The notes beneath the pieces were generated by a model. That model saw only the letters and a program-made list of their open reading frames with translations. It was not told the origin of the DNA and ran no database searches. The translations under genes and the position numbers were made by a program. Shown here piece by piece: positions 24,107 to 33,405 of a DNA stretch of 64,000 nucleotides. Origin of the DNA: Haloferax sulfurifontis ATCC BAA-897 (GTDB lineage Archaea; Halobacteriota; Halobacteria; Halobacteriales; Haloferacaceae); the NCBI RefSeq assembly GCF_000337835.1, contig NZ_AOLM01000024.1, positions 1 to 64,000 on the forward strand, given 5' to 3'. Every line of letters starts with the position of its first letter. Within the stretch, counting starts at the first letter, position 1.

Positions 24107-25510
24107 CTAATCGTCGCCCGCCGACGGCGTCGCCCCGCGGTCGAGGACGCCCTCGCGCCACGTGCCGAGTCGGAACCACGCGACGGCGACCGCGAAGGAG
24201 GCGACAGCGCCGATAACGTAGGCCCACCAGAGGCCTTCGACGCCCCACGCGAGCCCCGAGACGGAGCCGACGACCGGCACCGAGACGGTCCACGTGAACG
24301 CGACCGCGAGGGCGACCGGCACGCGGAAAATCCACCGCGAGAGGAACGACAGCGCCATCGCGGCCTTCGTGACGCCCGCGCCGCGGAACGCCCCCTGAAT
24401 CACCATCACGCCACCGAAGAACGCCCACGACGGGGCGACGATGCGGAGGAACGTCACGCCCTCGTCGACGACGGCCTGTTCGCCGATAAACAGGCGCATC
24501 GCCTCGGCCGGGAAGGCCACGACGAGCGCCGCGGCCGCAAAGAGCAGTCCCATCGTCCCCGCCATCGCGGTCCAGGTGACCGAGGCGGCCCGGTCGGGTG
24601 TCCGAGCGCCGAGGTTCTGCCCGACGCCGGTCGCCGTCGCCTGCCCGACCGCGCCGGAGACGGTCCACGAGACGGACATGAGGCGGACGCCGATACCGTA
24701 GGCCGCGGTCGGCGTCGGCCCGAACCGGGCGACGAACGCGGCCATCACGACCGCCGAAAAGCTCCGCGCCCAGCCGTCGAGGGTCGCGGGATAGCCGATA
24801 TCGACCAGCTTTCTGAGGCGTTCGGGGTCGGGTCGGAGGTCGGCGAGTCGGAGCCTGACGCCCCAGTCGCCGCGCAGGAGGATGTAGACGCCGGCGGCCG
24901 TGGCGAACAGTCGGGCGATGAGCGTCGCAATCGCCGCGCCGCGGGTTCCCATCCCCGCGATGGGGCCCCAGCCAAGGATGAGAATCGGGTCGAGAACGAC
25001 GTTGAGGCCGGCGGAGGCGACCATGAGCCACATCGCGGTCTTCGTGTCGCCCGCGCCCTGGAGCGCCGCCCGGAACGCGAAAAACAGGAACGTGAGCGGC
25101 AGTGCGAGGAAGACGACCTCGATGTAGGCGAGCGCCTCGGTGAACACGGCACCCTCCGCGCCGATGAGTTCCAAAAGCGGATATCTGAGCGCGAAGCCGC
25201 CGACGGCGAGGACGACCGAGACGGCGAGGGTGAGAAGCACCGTCTGGCCGACGACGCGGTCGGCCTCGCGGTCGTCGCCCGCGCCGACGTGTTGCGAGAC
25301 GAGGGCGATGGTCGCGGCGGTGATGCCCATCGCGGTCGAGACGAACATCCAGCTCGTCGGGAACATGAGCGAGACGGCGGCGACGGCGTCCGCGCCGACG
25401 CGGCCGACCCAGAACACGTCCGCGAGGTTGTACAGCGTCTGAAGGAGGTTCCCCGCGACGAGCGGCCACGAGAGCGAGAGCAGTTTGGGGGCGATTTTCC
25501 CCTCGGTCAT
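24107..25510 (-). CDS. MATE-family multidrug/sodium efflux transporter
   Basis: 467 residues from MTEGKIAPKLLSLSWPLVAGNLL, with twelve membrane helices in two six-helix halves. YNLADVFWVGRVGADAVAAVSL is the conserved TM1-TM2 region of MATE exporters, which expel cationic or other compounds against Na+ or H+. The frame continues upstream to a GTG at 25601-25603 (31 extra residues, ending ETVSGDSRID) that runs into a tandem repeat, so the ATG is preferred but not certain. The gene is divergent from topA. Confidence 0.88.
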   Translation of the reverse strand: MTEGKIAPKLLSLSWPLVAGNLLQTLYNLADVFWVGRVGADAVAAVSLMFPTSWMFVSTAMGITAATIALVSQHVGAGDDREADRVVGQTVLLTLAVSVVLAVGGFALRYPLLELIGAEGAVFTEALAYIEVVFLALPLTFLFFAFRAALQGAGDTKTAMWLMVASAGLNVVLDPILILGWGPIAGMGTRGAAIATLIARLFATAAGVYILLRGDWGVRLRLADLRPDPERLRKLVDIGYPATLDGWARSFSAVVMAAFVARFGPTPTAAYGIGVRLMSVSWTVSGAVGQATATGVGQNLGARTPDRAASVTWTAMAGTMGLLFAAAALVVAFPAEAMRLFIGEQAVVDEGVTFLRIVAPSWAFFGGVMVIQGAFRGAGVTKAAMALSFLSRWIFRVPVALAVAFTWTVSVPVVGSVSGLAWGVEGLWWAYVIGAVASFAVAVAWFRLGTWREGVLDRGATPSAGDD

Positions 25511-25571
25511 GTCGATTCGCGAATCACCCGACACGGTCTCGGGGTTCGGCGCGAAGGGGTTATCGGTTCTG

Positions 25572-25618
25572 GTGTCGCGGGCACGTTCGGGTGTCGCGGG
25601 CACGTTCGGGTGTCGCAG
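25572..25618. repeat. 19-bp tandem repeat between MATE and topA
   Basis: Two perfect copies of a 19-base unit (25572-25590 and 25591-25609, beginning GTGTCGCGGGCACG) are followed by a partial third. It lies in the 323-bp gap between the divergent MATE and topA genes, or codes for part of the MATE N-terminus if the GTG start is used. The rest of the gap, to 25833, shows only the topA promoter region. Confidence 0.7.
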
Positions 25619-25833
25619 TCGTCTCGGGTGTCGTCGTCGGTCCCAGCGACGAGTCGGCAGAGCGAATCGGCGAATTCACACGGGAGACGCGGCGTGTCGC
25701 GGACGCGTCGGCAGACACACACCTTCGCGCGCGAGGGCGCTCACTCGCACGCCCGTATCCGCGCGCGTCGGGGCCGCTACTGCACGAATTCGGCACGAAA
25801 GGTTTAGGACACCCCACATCATATCGCCGCTCA

Positions 25834-28356
25834 ATGAGCAGGGGTCCGGAACTCATCATCACGGAGAAGGACAACGCCGCGAGGCGCATCGCCGACATCC
25901 TGAGCGGCGAGACCGCCTCCGCGGAGCGGATGAACGGCGTGAACGTCTACAAGTGGGGCGGCAAGCGCTGTATCGGGCTGTCGGGCCACGTCGTCGGCGT
26001 GGACTTCCCGCCGGAGTACAACGACTGGCGCGACGTGGAGCCGGTCGAACTCATCGGCGCGCCCGTCGAGAAACACCCAACGCAGGAGAACATCGTCGCC
26101 GCGCTCCGCCGGCTCGCCCGCCGCGCGGGCAAGGTCACCATCGCGACCGACTACGACCGCGAGGGCGAACTCATCGGCAAGGAGGCGTACGAACTCGTCC
26201 GCGACGTCAACGAGGACGTGCCCGTCGACCGGGTGCGGTTTTCCTCCATCACGAACCGCGAGGTGACGGAGGCGTTCGAGAACCCCGACGACCTCGACTT
26301 CGACCTCGCCGCCGCCGGCGAGGCCCGACAGATTATCGACCTCGTCTGGGGGGCGGCGCTCACGCGCTTCCTCTCGCTTTCGGCCCGCCAACTCGGCAAC
26401 GACTTCATCTCGGTCGGCCGCGTGCAAGGGCCGACGCTGAAGCTCATCGTCGACCGCGAGCGCGAAATCGAGGCGTTCGACCCCGAGGACTACTGGGAGC
26501 TGTTCTCCAAGCTGACGAAGGACGCCGACGGCGACGCCGAGTCCTTCGAGGCGCAGTACTTCTACCTCGACGACGACGGCACCGAGGCCGAGCGCATCTG
26601 GGACGAGGAGTCCGCCGAGTCGGCCTACCAGACGCTCCTCGGCGTCGAGGCCGCCGAGGTCTCGTCGGTCAATCGCCGCACGCGGGCCGACACGCCGCCC
26701 GCGCCGTTCAACACCACGCAGTTCATCCGCGCCGCCGGCTCTATCGGCTACTCCGCCCAGCGGGCGATGAGCATCGCCGAGGACCTCTACACGGCCGGCT
26801 ACATCACCTACCCGCGGACCGACAACACGGTGTACCCCGACGACCTCGACCCGCGCGAACTGCTCGGCGCGTTCGAGGGCGACCGCCGGTTCAAGGAGGA
26901 CGCCGAGTCCCTCCTCGAACAGGAGGAAATCGAGCCGACCGAGGGCGACAACGAGACGACCGACCACCCGCCGATTCACCCGACCGGCGAACTCCCCTCG
27001 GCGTCCGACCTCTCGGACGACGAGTGGGACGTGTACGAACTCGTCGTCCGGCGCTTCTTCGCCACCGTCGCCGAGGACGCCGTCTGGGAGCACCTCCGCG
27101 TCGTCGCCGAGGTCGAGGGGCTCTCGCTGAAGGCCAACGGCAAGCGCCTGCTCGAAGCGGGCTACCACGACGTCTACCCGTACTTCAACTCCACCGAGTC
27201 GTTCGTGCCCGACGTCGAGGAAGGCGAGTCGCTCGTGCTGTCCGACACGCACCTCGACGCCAAGCAGACCCAGCCCCCGCGGCGCTACGGCCAGTCGCGG
27301 CTCATCGAGACGATGGAACAGATGGGCATCGGGACGAAGGCGACCCGCCACGACGTGATTCAGAAGCTCTACGACCGCGGCTACATCGAGAGCGACCCGC
27401 CGCGGCCGACCCGGCTCGCGCGGGCGGTCGTGGAGGCCTCCGAGGACTTCGCGAAACTCATCGTCAGCGAGGAGATGACCTCGCAACTCGAATCCGACAT
27501 GCTGGCTATCGCCCGCGGCGAGGCCACCCTCGAAGACGTGACCGAGGAGTCCAAAGAGATGCTCGGAGACGTGTTCGAGGGGCTGATGGAGTCCCGCGAG
27601 GAACTCGGCAAACAGCTCCAGGACTCGCTGAAGGCCGACAAGACGGTCGGCAGCTGCCCCGACTGCGGCGGCGATCTCGTCGTCAGAAAGAGCCGCCGCG
27701 GCTCGTACTTCATCGGCTGTGACTCCTACCCCGACTGCACCTACACCCTGCCGCTTCCCTCCACGGGCAAGCCGCTCATCATGGAGGACTCCTGCGAGGA
27801 CCACGACCTCCACCACATCAAGATGCTCGCCGGCCGCAAGACGTTCGTCCACGGCTGTCCGCTCTGTAAGGCCGAGGAGGCCGACGAGGAAGACGACCTC
27901 GTCATCGGGTCGTGTCCCGAGTGTGGTGCGGAGGAAGGAGGAGAGCTAGCTATCAAGCGCCTCCGGTCGGGCTCCCGGCTCGTCGGCTGTACCCGCTATC
28001 CCGACTGCGACTACTCCCTCCCGTTGCCCCGCCGCGGCGACATCGAGGTGACAGACGAGTCCTGCGAGGAACACGACCTCCCGGAGCTCCGCATCACCTA
28101 CGAGGGCGACCGCGAGCCGTGGGAACTCGGCTGTCCCATCTGCAACTACCGCGAGTACCAGGCCCAGCAGAACGGCGAGGGCGGCTCCGAGTTGGAGAGC
28201 ATCAGCGGTATCGGCGCGAAGACCGCCGAGAAGCTGAAAGACGCCGGCATCGAGGACGTGAAAACGCTGAAGGCGTCCGAACCCGACGACGTCGCCGCGA
28301 AAGTCGAAGGCGTGGGGGCCGATACAGTTCGGAAGTGGCAGACTGCGGCCGATTAA
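25834..28356 (+). CDS. topA: DNA topoisomerase I (type IA)
   Basis: 840 residues. The Toprim domain has LIITEKD (7-13) and DYDREGEL (106-113) for Mg2+ binding. The catalytic tyrosine is Y326 in YITYPRTDN. At the C-terminus are four cysteine clusters (CPDCGGDL...CDSYPDC, CPLCK, CPECGA...CTRYPDC, CPICNY), then a helix-hairpin-helix pair (ISGIGAKTAEKL and VEGVGADTVRKW). It relaxes negative supercoils through a single-strand break. The start at MSRGPELIITEK is set by a GGTTTAGG box 27-35 bases upstream. Its stop overlaps the stop of the convergent Mrr-like gene by two bases. Confidence 0.95.
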   Translation: MSRGPELIITEKDNAARRIADILSGETASAERMNGVNVYKWGGKRCIGLSGHVVGVDFPPEYNDWRDVEPVELIGAPVEKHPTQENIVAALRRLARRAGKVTIATDYDREGELIGKEAYELVRDVNEDVPVDRVRFSSITNREVTEAFENPDDLDFDLAAAGEARQIIDLVWGAALTRFLSLSARQLGNDFISVGRVQGPTLKLIVDREREIEAFDPEDYWELFSKLTKDADGDAESFEAQYFYLDDDGTEAERIWDEESAESAYQTLLGVEAAEVSSVNRRTRADTPPAPFNTTQFIRAAGSIGYSAQRAMSIAEDLYTAGYITYPRTDNTVYPDDLDPRELLGAFEGDRRFKEDAESLLEQEEIEPTEGDNETTDHPPIHPTGELPSASDLSDDEWDVYELVVRRFFATVAEDAVWEHLRVVAEVEGLSLKANGKRLLEAGYHDVYPYFNSTESFVPDVEEGESLVLSDTHLDAKQTQPPRRYGQSRLIETMEQMGIGTKATRHDVIQKLYDRGYIESDPPRPTRLARAVVEASEDFAKLIVSEEMTSQLESDMLAIARGEATLEDVTEESKEMLGDVFEGLMESREELGKQLQDSLKADKTVGSCPDCGGDLVVRKSRRGSYFIGCDSYPDCTYTLPLPSTGKPLIMEDSCEDHDLHHIKMLAGRKTFVHGCPLCKAEEADEEDDLVIGSCPECGAEEGGELAIKRLRSGSRLVGCTRYPDCDYSLPLPRRGDIEVTDESCEEHDLPELRITYEGDREPWELGCPICNYREYQAQQNGEGGSELESISGIGAKTAEKLKDAGIEDVKTLKASEPDDVAAKVEGVGADTVRKWQTAAD

Positions 28357-29357
28357 TTCCCGTTCCAGACGTATCGTTTTCCCCGGCCATTTTCGACCGA
28401 AACCTCGGGGAGCCGAGCGAGCCAAACGCCGACCGAACTCCCCCGGCGCTTCGCACTACTCCGAGATAGCTCCGACTCGGACGCGATGAAGTCAACGAGC
28501 TCGCCGTGTCCGAACGACCCCGATTCCACGAGCGAATCTACGATTCGCTCGATTATCTCCGCGTTTCGAATCCCGCCGAGAAGGAGGGATTCGGCCTCAT
28601 CAGCGAGTTCCGCCGTTCGATAGGCGACGTATCGAGCGCCGCTTCGGGTGAGCGACCAGCGGCGCTGTCTGTGGGTGCCCTCGTCGGGCCACTCTTGATG
28701 AACGAACCCGAGAATCCAGCCCGCAATCGCGTACAGGTCCGCGTGACGGGGCGACACGCCCGCGGACTCGACGATATCGTCTTTCTCGCCGCGGGAGTCA
28801 CCGATGGACGAGAGAACCGTGTCGAGGGTTTCGAACGAATTGGCGAGTGGGATTCGTTTCGACGGAATCGGACCCGTCTCGTCGGCCTCCCCGAACAGGT
28901 TCCAGAACTCTTCGTCGGGTTCGAACCGAGTACTCTGCCGGCGAACGCCGACGCGAAGGTCGACCATCGACTCGAACAGCTCGGGGCCGTCCACCAAGTG
29001 TATCCCCGCTCGTTCGGCGCTTTCGGCGGCTGGTGTGGTAAACGAACTCGTCGTGACGACCGTCCCGGTGTCGCATCCCGTATCGGCCAGTGCACCCTGA
29101 AATCGCTGTATTGCGGGCGAACCGACCGTGTTGCGTGGGTCGTACTGCTTCGCCTGAACGCCGAGCGAAACGTCCAAAAGCGAGTTTCTGATGCGTCCAT
29201 CGATGTCGATACCGCCGTCCTGACGGAACGCGGTGACCGAGAACCGCGCCGGGGGAAGCGACTCTGAGAGCACCGACTCGCAGAGTAGCTCGAACTCCTC
29301 TGCGGACAGGGCCATCGCTCGGCGTTCGACGTACTCAGTCGCCGCGACAGCGTCCAT
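28353..29357 (-). CDS. Mrr-like restriction endonuclease domain protein
   Basis: 334 residues. The N-terminal PD-(D/E)XK domain shows FELLCESVL, then DGGIDIDG with its catalytic Asp, then VQAKQYD (the Q-x-K form of Mrr nucleases), VVTTSSFTTPAAE and IHLVDG. The C-terminal half is winged-helix-like (SIGDSRGEKDDIVESAG, HRQRRWSLTRSGARYV, and SFGHGELVDFIASE) and may bind DNA. Mrr enzymes cut modified DNA. No methyltransferase or other defence gene is adjacent. GC content is lower and codon choice more mixed than in its neighbours, suggesting transfer. A GGTTAAAATT box 26-35 bases before the ATG at 29355-29357 supports this start over one four codons earlier. Confidence 0.82.
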   Translation of the reverse strand: MDAVAATEYVERRAMALSAEEFELLCESVLSESLPPARFSVTAFRQDGGIDIDGRIRNSLLDVSLGVQAKQYDPRNTVGSPAIQRFQGALADTGCDTGTVVTTSSFTTPAAESAERAGIHLVDGPELFESMVDLRVGVRRQSTRFEPDEEFWNLFGEADETGPIPSKRIPLANSFETLDTVLSSIGDSRGEKDDIVESAGVSPRHADLYAIAGWILGFVHQEWPDEGTHRQRRWSLTRSGARYVAYRTAELADEAESLLLGGIRNAEIIERIVDSLVESGSFGHGELVDFIASESELSRSSAKRRGSSVGVWLARLPEVSVENGRGKRYVWNGN

Positions 29358-29461
29358 CGTACACCGCATTTGGTGACAGGTAGGTTAAAATTCACCCTTG
29401 GCCGTATGTACGTCCAATTCATCCGCACGCTTTTTACGCCACCTCAAGCATAGAGCGACCA

Positions 29462-30184
29462 ATGAGCTATCCGTGGGAAGACTGGGATCATATCACCAAA
29501 ATCGACCCTGACAAGGACCTCGTCGACGGCGAGACGTTCGAAGACGTGTGTGAGACGGGCACCGACGCCCTCGAAATCGGCGGCACGCTCGACATCACAG
29601 AAGAGAAGATGGAGCGCGTCATCGAGGCGACCTCGAAGTACGACGTGCCCATCTATCAGGAGCCGTCGAACCCCGGCGTCGTCATCGACGACGACGCGCT
29701 GGACGGCTACCTCATCCCGACGGTGTTCAACGCGAGCGACTCGTTTTGGATCACCGGCGCGCACAAGGAGTGGGTCCGCATCGAAGACGGCCTCGACTGG
29801 GACCGCACCCACACCGAGGCGTACATCGTGTTGAACCCCGAGTCGTCGGTCGCCGAGTACACCGACGCCGACACCGACCAGTCCGCCGATGACGTGGCCT
29901 CGTTCGCCCGCGTCGCCGAGAAGATGTTCGGCCAGAAAATCATCTACGTCGAGTACTCGGGCACCTACGGCGACCCCGAGAAGGTCGGCGCGGCCCACGA
30001 CGCGCTCGACGACGCGACGCTGTTCTACGGCGGCGGCATCCACGACTACGAGTCGGCCTACGAGATGGGCCAGCACGCCGACGCGATCGTCGTCGGCAAC
30101 CTCCTGCACGACGAGGGCGTCGACGCGGTCCGCGAGACGGTCGAGGGTGCGAAGGACGCGACGGCCGAACTCGTCGCCGAGTAA
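29462..30184 (+). CDS. Geranylgeranylglyceryl phosphate synthase
   Basis: 240 residues with a TIM-barrel fold. Conserved stretches are [10 protein letters not shown] (60-69), [10 protein letters not shown] (about 162-171) and the phosphate-binding FYGGGIH (about 188-194). The enzyme joins sn-glycerol-1-phosphate to geranylgeranyl diphosphate, the first committed step of archaeal ether lipids. Haloarchaea use this group I form. A CTTTTTACG box about 25-32 bases before the ATG suggests a leaderless transcript. The next gene converges 24 bases away. Confidence 0.94.
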   Translation: MSYPWEDWDHITKIDPDKDLVDGETFEDVCETGTDALEIGGTLDITEEKMERVIEATSKYDVPIYQEPSNPGVVIDDDALDGYLIPTVFNASDSFWITGAHKEWVRIEDGLDWDRTHTEAYIVLNPESSVAEYTDADTDQSADDVASFARVAEKMFGQKIIYVEYSGTYGDPEKVGAAHDALDDATLFYGGGIHDYESAYEMGQHADAIVVGNLLHDEGVDAVRETVEGAKDATAELVAE

Positions 30185-30208
30185 TCCCCACGGGCGCGGT
30201 TTCTGTTT

Positions 30209-30985
30209 CTACGCCGACGGCACCGACTCCGCTGACTCCGTCGACTCCACCGACTCCGCGTTCACGCCGTCGGCGTGCGACTCCCGAGTCGCGTCGGCAC
30301 CGAGCGACGGCGCATCCCGCGCGCCGCGACCGAGGAGCGTCGCCGACACGATGAGAAAGAGGAACGACGCGGTCGCGGCGAGGGGAGTTCCGGCGACCGG
30401 CACCGCGGCGCAGAGGGCGACGAACAGGTTGGCGGCGAAGACGACGAGCGCGACGGCCGAGGCGACGCGAACGAACGAGCGGTCGAACGCGAGGTCGCGC
30501 GTGGCCGGAATCGCCGCGGCGAGCGACCCCTCGCGGGCGAGGGCGACCGTCGCCGCAAGCGAGAGATACGAACCCGCCAGCGAAGCGAGACCGGCCGCGG
30601 CGAGCGTGGCGGTGTCGAGCGGGGTGAGGCCGAGGAGCCCGAGCATCGACGGGTTGGTCGCGTACGAGAGCGTCGCGAGCGACGGCCCGGAACCCGGAAG
30701 GGCGGCGGTCGCGAGGCCGACCGCGGGGAGTTGGAGCGCGACGAGCGCGGCCGAGAGGCGAGCGCCGTCTGCGACCATGCCGGCGAGGTCGTCGAACGAG
30801 GGGAGCGCGGCCGCCTCGCGGTCGCCGGCGCGAACGAGGCGGACGGCGTAGCCCGCGAGCAAGATGCTCGCCAGCGGCGTGGCGAGCGACGCGAGCGTCG
30901 AGAGGACGCCGATGACGGCCGTGTCGACCGAGGTGTCTTCGGCGAGCGGGAGTGCGAACGCGGCTTCGAGGTCTGAAACGTCCAT
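30209..30985 (-). CDS. DUF4013 membrane protein
   Basis: 258 residues, about six membrane helices. The DUF4013 signature is GYAVRLVRAGDREAAALPSF (about residues 45-64), where the amphipathic loop after the second helix carries Leu-Pro-x-Phe-Asp-Asp. The tail is a low-complexity Ser/Glu/Ala sequence with repeated ESVEST/ESAES units. The function of DUF4013 is unknown; proteins of this shape resemble Yip1-type or glycerophosphodiester-associated membrane domains. It stands alone, divergent from nothing obvious. Confidence 0.8.
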   Translation of the reverse strand: MDVSDLEAAFALPLAEDTSVDTAVIGVLSTLASLATPLASILLAGYAVRLVRAGDREAAALPSFDDLAGMVADGARLSAALVALQLPAVGLATAALPGSGPSLATLSYATNPSMLGLLGLTPLDTATLAAAGLASLAGSYLSLAATVALAREGSLAAAIPATRDLAFDRSFVRVASAVALVVFAANLFVALCAAVPVAGTPLAATASFLFLIVSATLLGRGARDAPSLGADATRESHADGVNAESVESTESAESVPSA

Positions 30986-31063
30986 GTCCGAGGCGAGATG
31001 GTCGCGGGTTCGTATATAAATCTCAGCGCCGGAGCCGTCGCCGTGACCCGGCGCGCGGCCGGT

Positions 31064-31666
31064 TCACTCCTCGTCGGTCGGTTCGCCGTCCCAGTAGCCG
31101 ACTTCGGCGTCTCGCGGGAAGTAGCCGTGGAGCGTTCGGGCGACCTTGTCACCGCCCGGCGGCGCGCCGCAGAACACCCCGACTTTGTCGGAGTCGGGGT
31201 AGACGGTCACGTCGGGGTGGTTCATCGTCGAGAGCGCGAGGTACCGGAGCGGTTCGTCGCCGTCGTTCTCGATTTGCCTGACGTAGTCGGCCCCCGCGGG
31301 GAGCGCGACGTAGGTGTCCGGTTCGAGGTCGAGGTCGGCCGCGCCCTCGCGCGTCAGGAGCGTTCCCGACCCCGAGAGCACGTACAGCGCCTCCTCGTTG
31401 CCCTCGTGGTAGTGCGTCGGCCACGGCCGCTTGTCGGGCGGGACTTCGTAGAGCGAACAGCCGAGGTCGCGGCCGCCGGCGCGGTCAGCGAGTCGCTTCC
31501 GGCGGAACGCGAAGCGGTCCCCGCGCCCGCTTTCGGACCAGTCGAGGTCGGCGGCGCGAGCGGCGTTCGGTGCCGGGTCGGACTCCGAGGGCGCGTCGGC
31601 GTCGGTGTCAGCATCGTCGTCGGTGCGCGGTTCGTCCGCCGGCGCGTCGGATGAGTCGGGAGCCAT
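31064..31666 (-). CDS. Cupin-domain protein
   Basis: 200 residues. An acidic disordered N-terminus of about 45 residues precedes a single cupin barrel: PTHYHEGNEEALYVLSGSG (two His and a Glu for the metal) and later DTYVALPAGADYVRQIEN. It ends HGYFPRDAEVGYWDGEP. Cupins of this kind bind a metal and can be dioxygenases, isomerases or sugar-binding proteins; the substrate is not evident. The frame continues far into antisense of aspS, but the ATG at 31664-31666 fits the domain. Confidence 0.85.
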   Translation of the reverse strand: MAPDSSDAPADEPRTDDDADTDADAPSESDPAPNAARAADLDWSESGRGDRFAFRRKRLADRAGGRDLGCSLYEVPPDKRPWPTHYHEGNEEALYVLSGSGTLLTREGAADLDLEPDTYVALPAGADYVRQIENDGDEPLRYLALSTMNHPDVTVYPDSDKVGVFCGAPPGGDKVARTLHGYFPRDAEVGYWDGEPTDEE

Positions 31667-31825
31667 ACCGGGGCGACGCGCGCCGCGGACTAAGTACCGC
31701 GGGACCGACTGCCACGAGAAGTCGTGTCTCGCGTTCGACTCAGCGGGCGAGAGAGTGGACGGTCGAACGCCTCCGAGCGAGGCGAAGACACGATGTTTAA
31801 GACGAACGGTCGGGAACCACGTCGT

Positions 31826-33130
31826 ATGCGAAACCGAACGTACACGGCCGACGCCGAGCCCGGTGACACGGTCACCGTCGCCGGCTGGGTCCACGAAATC
31901 CGTGACCTCGGCGGCATCGCGTTTCTGATTCTCCGGGACACCTCCGGCAAGATCCAGGTCAAGTTCGAGAAAGACGAGATGGACGACGACCTCGTCGAGA
32001 CGGGTCTCGGCGTCCACCGCGAGAGCGTCATCTCCGTCACCGGTGAGGTCGCCGAAGAGCCGCGCGCGCCGACGGGCGTCGAGGTCACGCCCGAGAGCCT
32101 CGACGTCATCGCCGAGGCCGAGGCACAGCTTCCCCTCGACCCCTCCGGAAAGGTCGACGCCGAGCTCTCGACGCGCCTCGACAACCGCACGCTCGACCTC
32201 CGCAAGGACGAGGTCAAGGCCATCTTCGAGATTCGCGCCGAGGTCCAGCGCGCCGTCCGCGAGCAGTTCCGCGACCTCCGCGCGACCGAAATCAACACGC
32301 CGAAAATCGTCGCCACGGGGACCGAAGGCGGCACCGAACTCTTCCCCATCACCTACTTCGGCAAGGAGGCGTTCATGAACCAGTCGCCCCAGCTGTTCAA
32401 ACAGCTGATGGTCGGCTCCGGACTCGAACGCGTCTTCGAGGTCGGCCCCATCTTCCGCGCCGAAGAGCACAACACGCCCCGCCACCTCAACGAGGCGACC
32501 TCCATCGACTTCGAGTCGGCGTTCATCGACCACACCGAGGCGATGGACGTGTGCGAGGCCGTCGTCACGGCCGCCTACGAGGCCGTCGAGGAGAGCTGTC
32601 AGGACGAGCTCGAAGCGCTCGGTCTCGAAGAGGAGTTCGAAGCGCCGTCCGGCGAGTTCCCGCGGCTCACCTACGAGGAGGCCATCCAGCGCATCAACGC
32701 GACCGGCAAGCTCGACGAACAGCTCGTCTGGGGCGACGACCTCCCGACCGAGGGCGAGAAGGCGCTCGGCGAGGACGTCGGCGAGCACTACTTCATCACC
32801 GACTGGCCCAGCGAGATCAAGCCGTTCTACATCAAGGACCACGACGACGACGAGACGCTCTCGACGGGCTTCGACATGATGCACCCGAACATGGAGCTCG
32901 TCTCGGGCGGCCAGCGTGAACACCGCTTCGACCACCTCGTCGCCGGCTTCGAACAGCAGGGTCTCGACCCCGACGCGTTCGAGTACTACACGAAGATGTT
33001 CAAGTACGGCATGCCCCCGCACGCAGGGTTCGGGCTCGGCGGCGAGCGGCTCATCATGACGATGCTCGGACTGGAGAACATCCGGGAAGCGGTTCTGTTC
33101 CCACGAGACAGACAACGCCTGAGTCCGTAG
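31826..33130 (+). CDS. aspS: Aspartyl-tRNA synthetase
   Basis: 434 residues, archaeal type. The N-terminal OB fold binds the anticodon ([18 protein letters not shown], residues 21-38). Motif 2 is [11 protein letters not shown] (210-220) and motif 3 [11 protein letters not shown], ending [13 protein letters not shown]. The residue after Trp-Val in the OB fold is His, as in relaxed-specificity archaeal enzymes that also charge tRNA-Asn, where discriminating ones have Trp; with gatB also in the window this fits indirect Asn-tRNA formation. A TTTAAG box 25-30 bases upstream sets the start. Two extra copies of its final 33 bases follow. Confidence 0.96.
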   Translation: MRNRTYTADAEPGDTVTVAGWVHEIRDLGGIAFLILRDTSGKIQVKFEKDEMDDDLVETGLGVHRESVISVTGEVAEEPRAPTGVEVTPESLDVIAEAEAQLPLDPSGKVDAELSTRLDNRTLDLRKDEVKAIFEIRAEVQRAVREQFRDLRATEINTPKIVATGTEGGTELFPITYFGKEAFMNQSPQLFKQLMVGSGLERVFEVGPIFRAEEHNTPRHLNEATSIDFESAFIDHTEAMDVCEAVVTAAYEAVEESCQDELEALGLEEEFEAPSGEFPRLTYEEAIQRINATGKLDEQLVWGDDLPTEGEKALGEDVGEHYFITDWPSEIKPFYIKDHDDDETLSTGFDMMHPNMELVSGGQREHRFDHLVAGFEQQGLDPDAFEYYTKMFKYGMPPHAGFGLGGERLIMTMLGLENIREAVLFPRDRQRLSP

Positions 33131-33305
33131 ACGAAGGCGTTTCTGCGAGTGGGTGCTCGTCGGACGAACGACGTGAGTCCGACGGTGTTCCCGCGAGACC
33201 GTCAGCGTCTCTCTCCGTAGAGACGCACCTGACGAGCGGGGACAGGGAGCAACGCGAAGCGTTGCGAGTGAGTTCCCGCGAGACCGTCAGCGCCTGTCGC
33301 CCTAG
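33098..33305 (+). repeat. Three copies of the aspS 3' end, each in a hairpin
   Basis: The final 33 bases of aspS (33098-33130) recur at 33188-33220 and 33273-33305. All three translate to [10 protein letters not shown] plus TAG, and every difference is synonymous. Each has its own inverted partner: 33114-33120 pairs with 33135-33141, 33205-33212 with 33219-33226, and 33296-33301 with 33305-33310. The TAG stop lies in or at the edge of each loop. The 57- and 52-base spacers have no coding character. This resembles repeated insertion at an attachment site in the gene end. Confidence 0.85.
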
Positions 33306-33405
33306 GCGACGGCGAACCACCGACGCGCCGTCTTTTTTGCGAAACAGTCGTTATCTCCCGGACGCGTTAGAGCACCATGCACGACCGTCGTCGCGGGGGA
33401 GACCG

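Noticed and set aside
31064-33115. 683-codon frame running from the cupin gene through antisense of aspS
   Set aside because: Only the last 200 codons form a recognisable cupin protein with its own ATG; the rest is antisense to a clear synthetase.
33098-33305. Tail repeats of aspS as a CRISPR array
   Set aside because: Only three units, spacers of 57 and 52 bases, repeats diverged at synonymous sites and identical in protein; no cas genes.
33131-33305. Extra exons or a readthrough extension of AspRS
   Set aside because: The first TAG is followed by non-coding sequence with no family similarity, and the second and third copies are not all in one frame.
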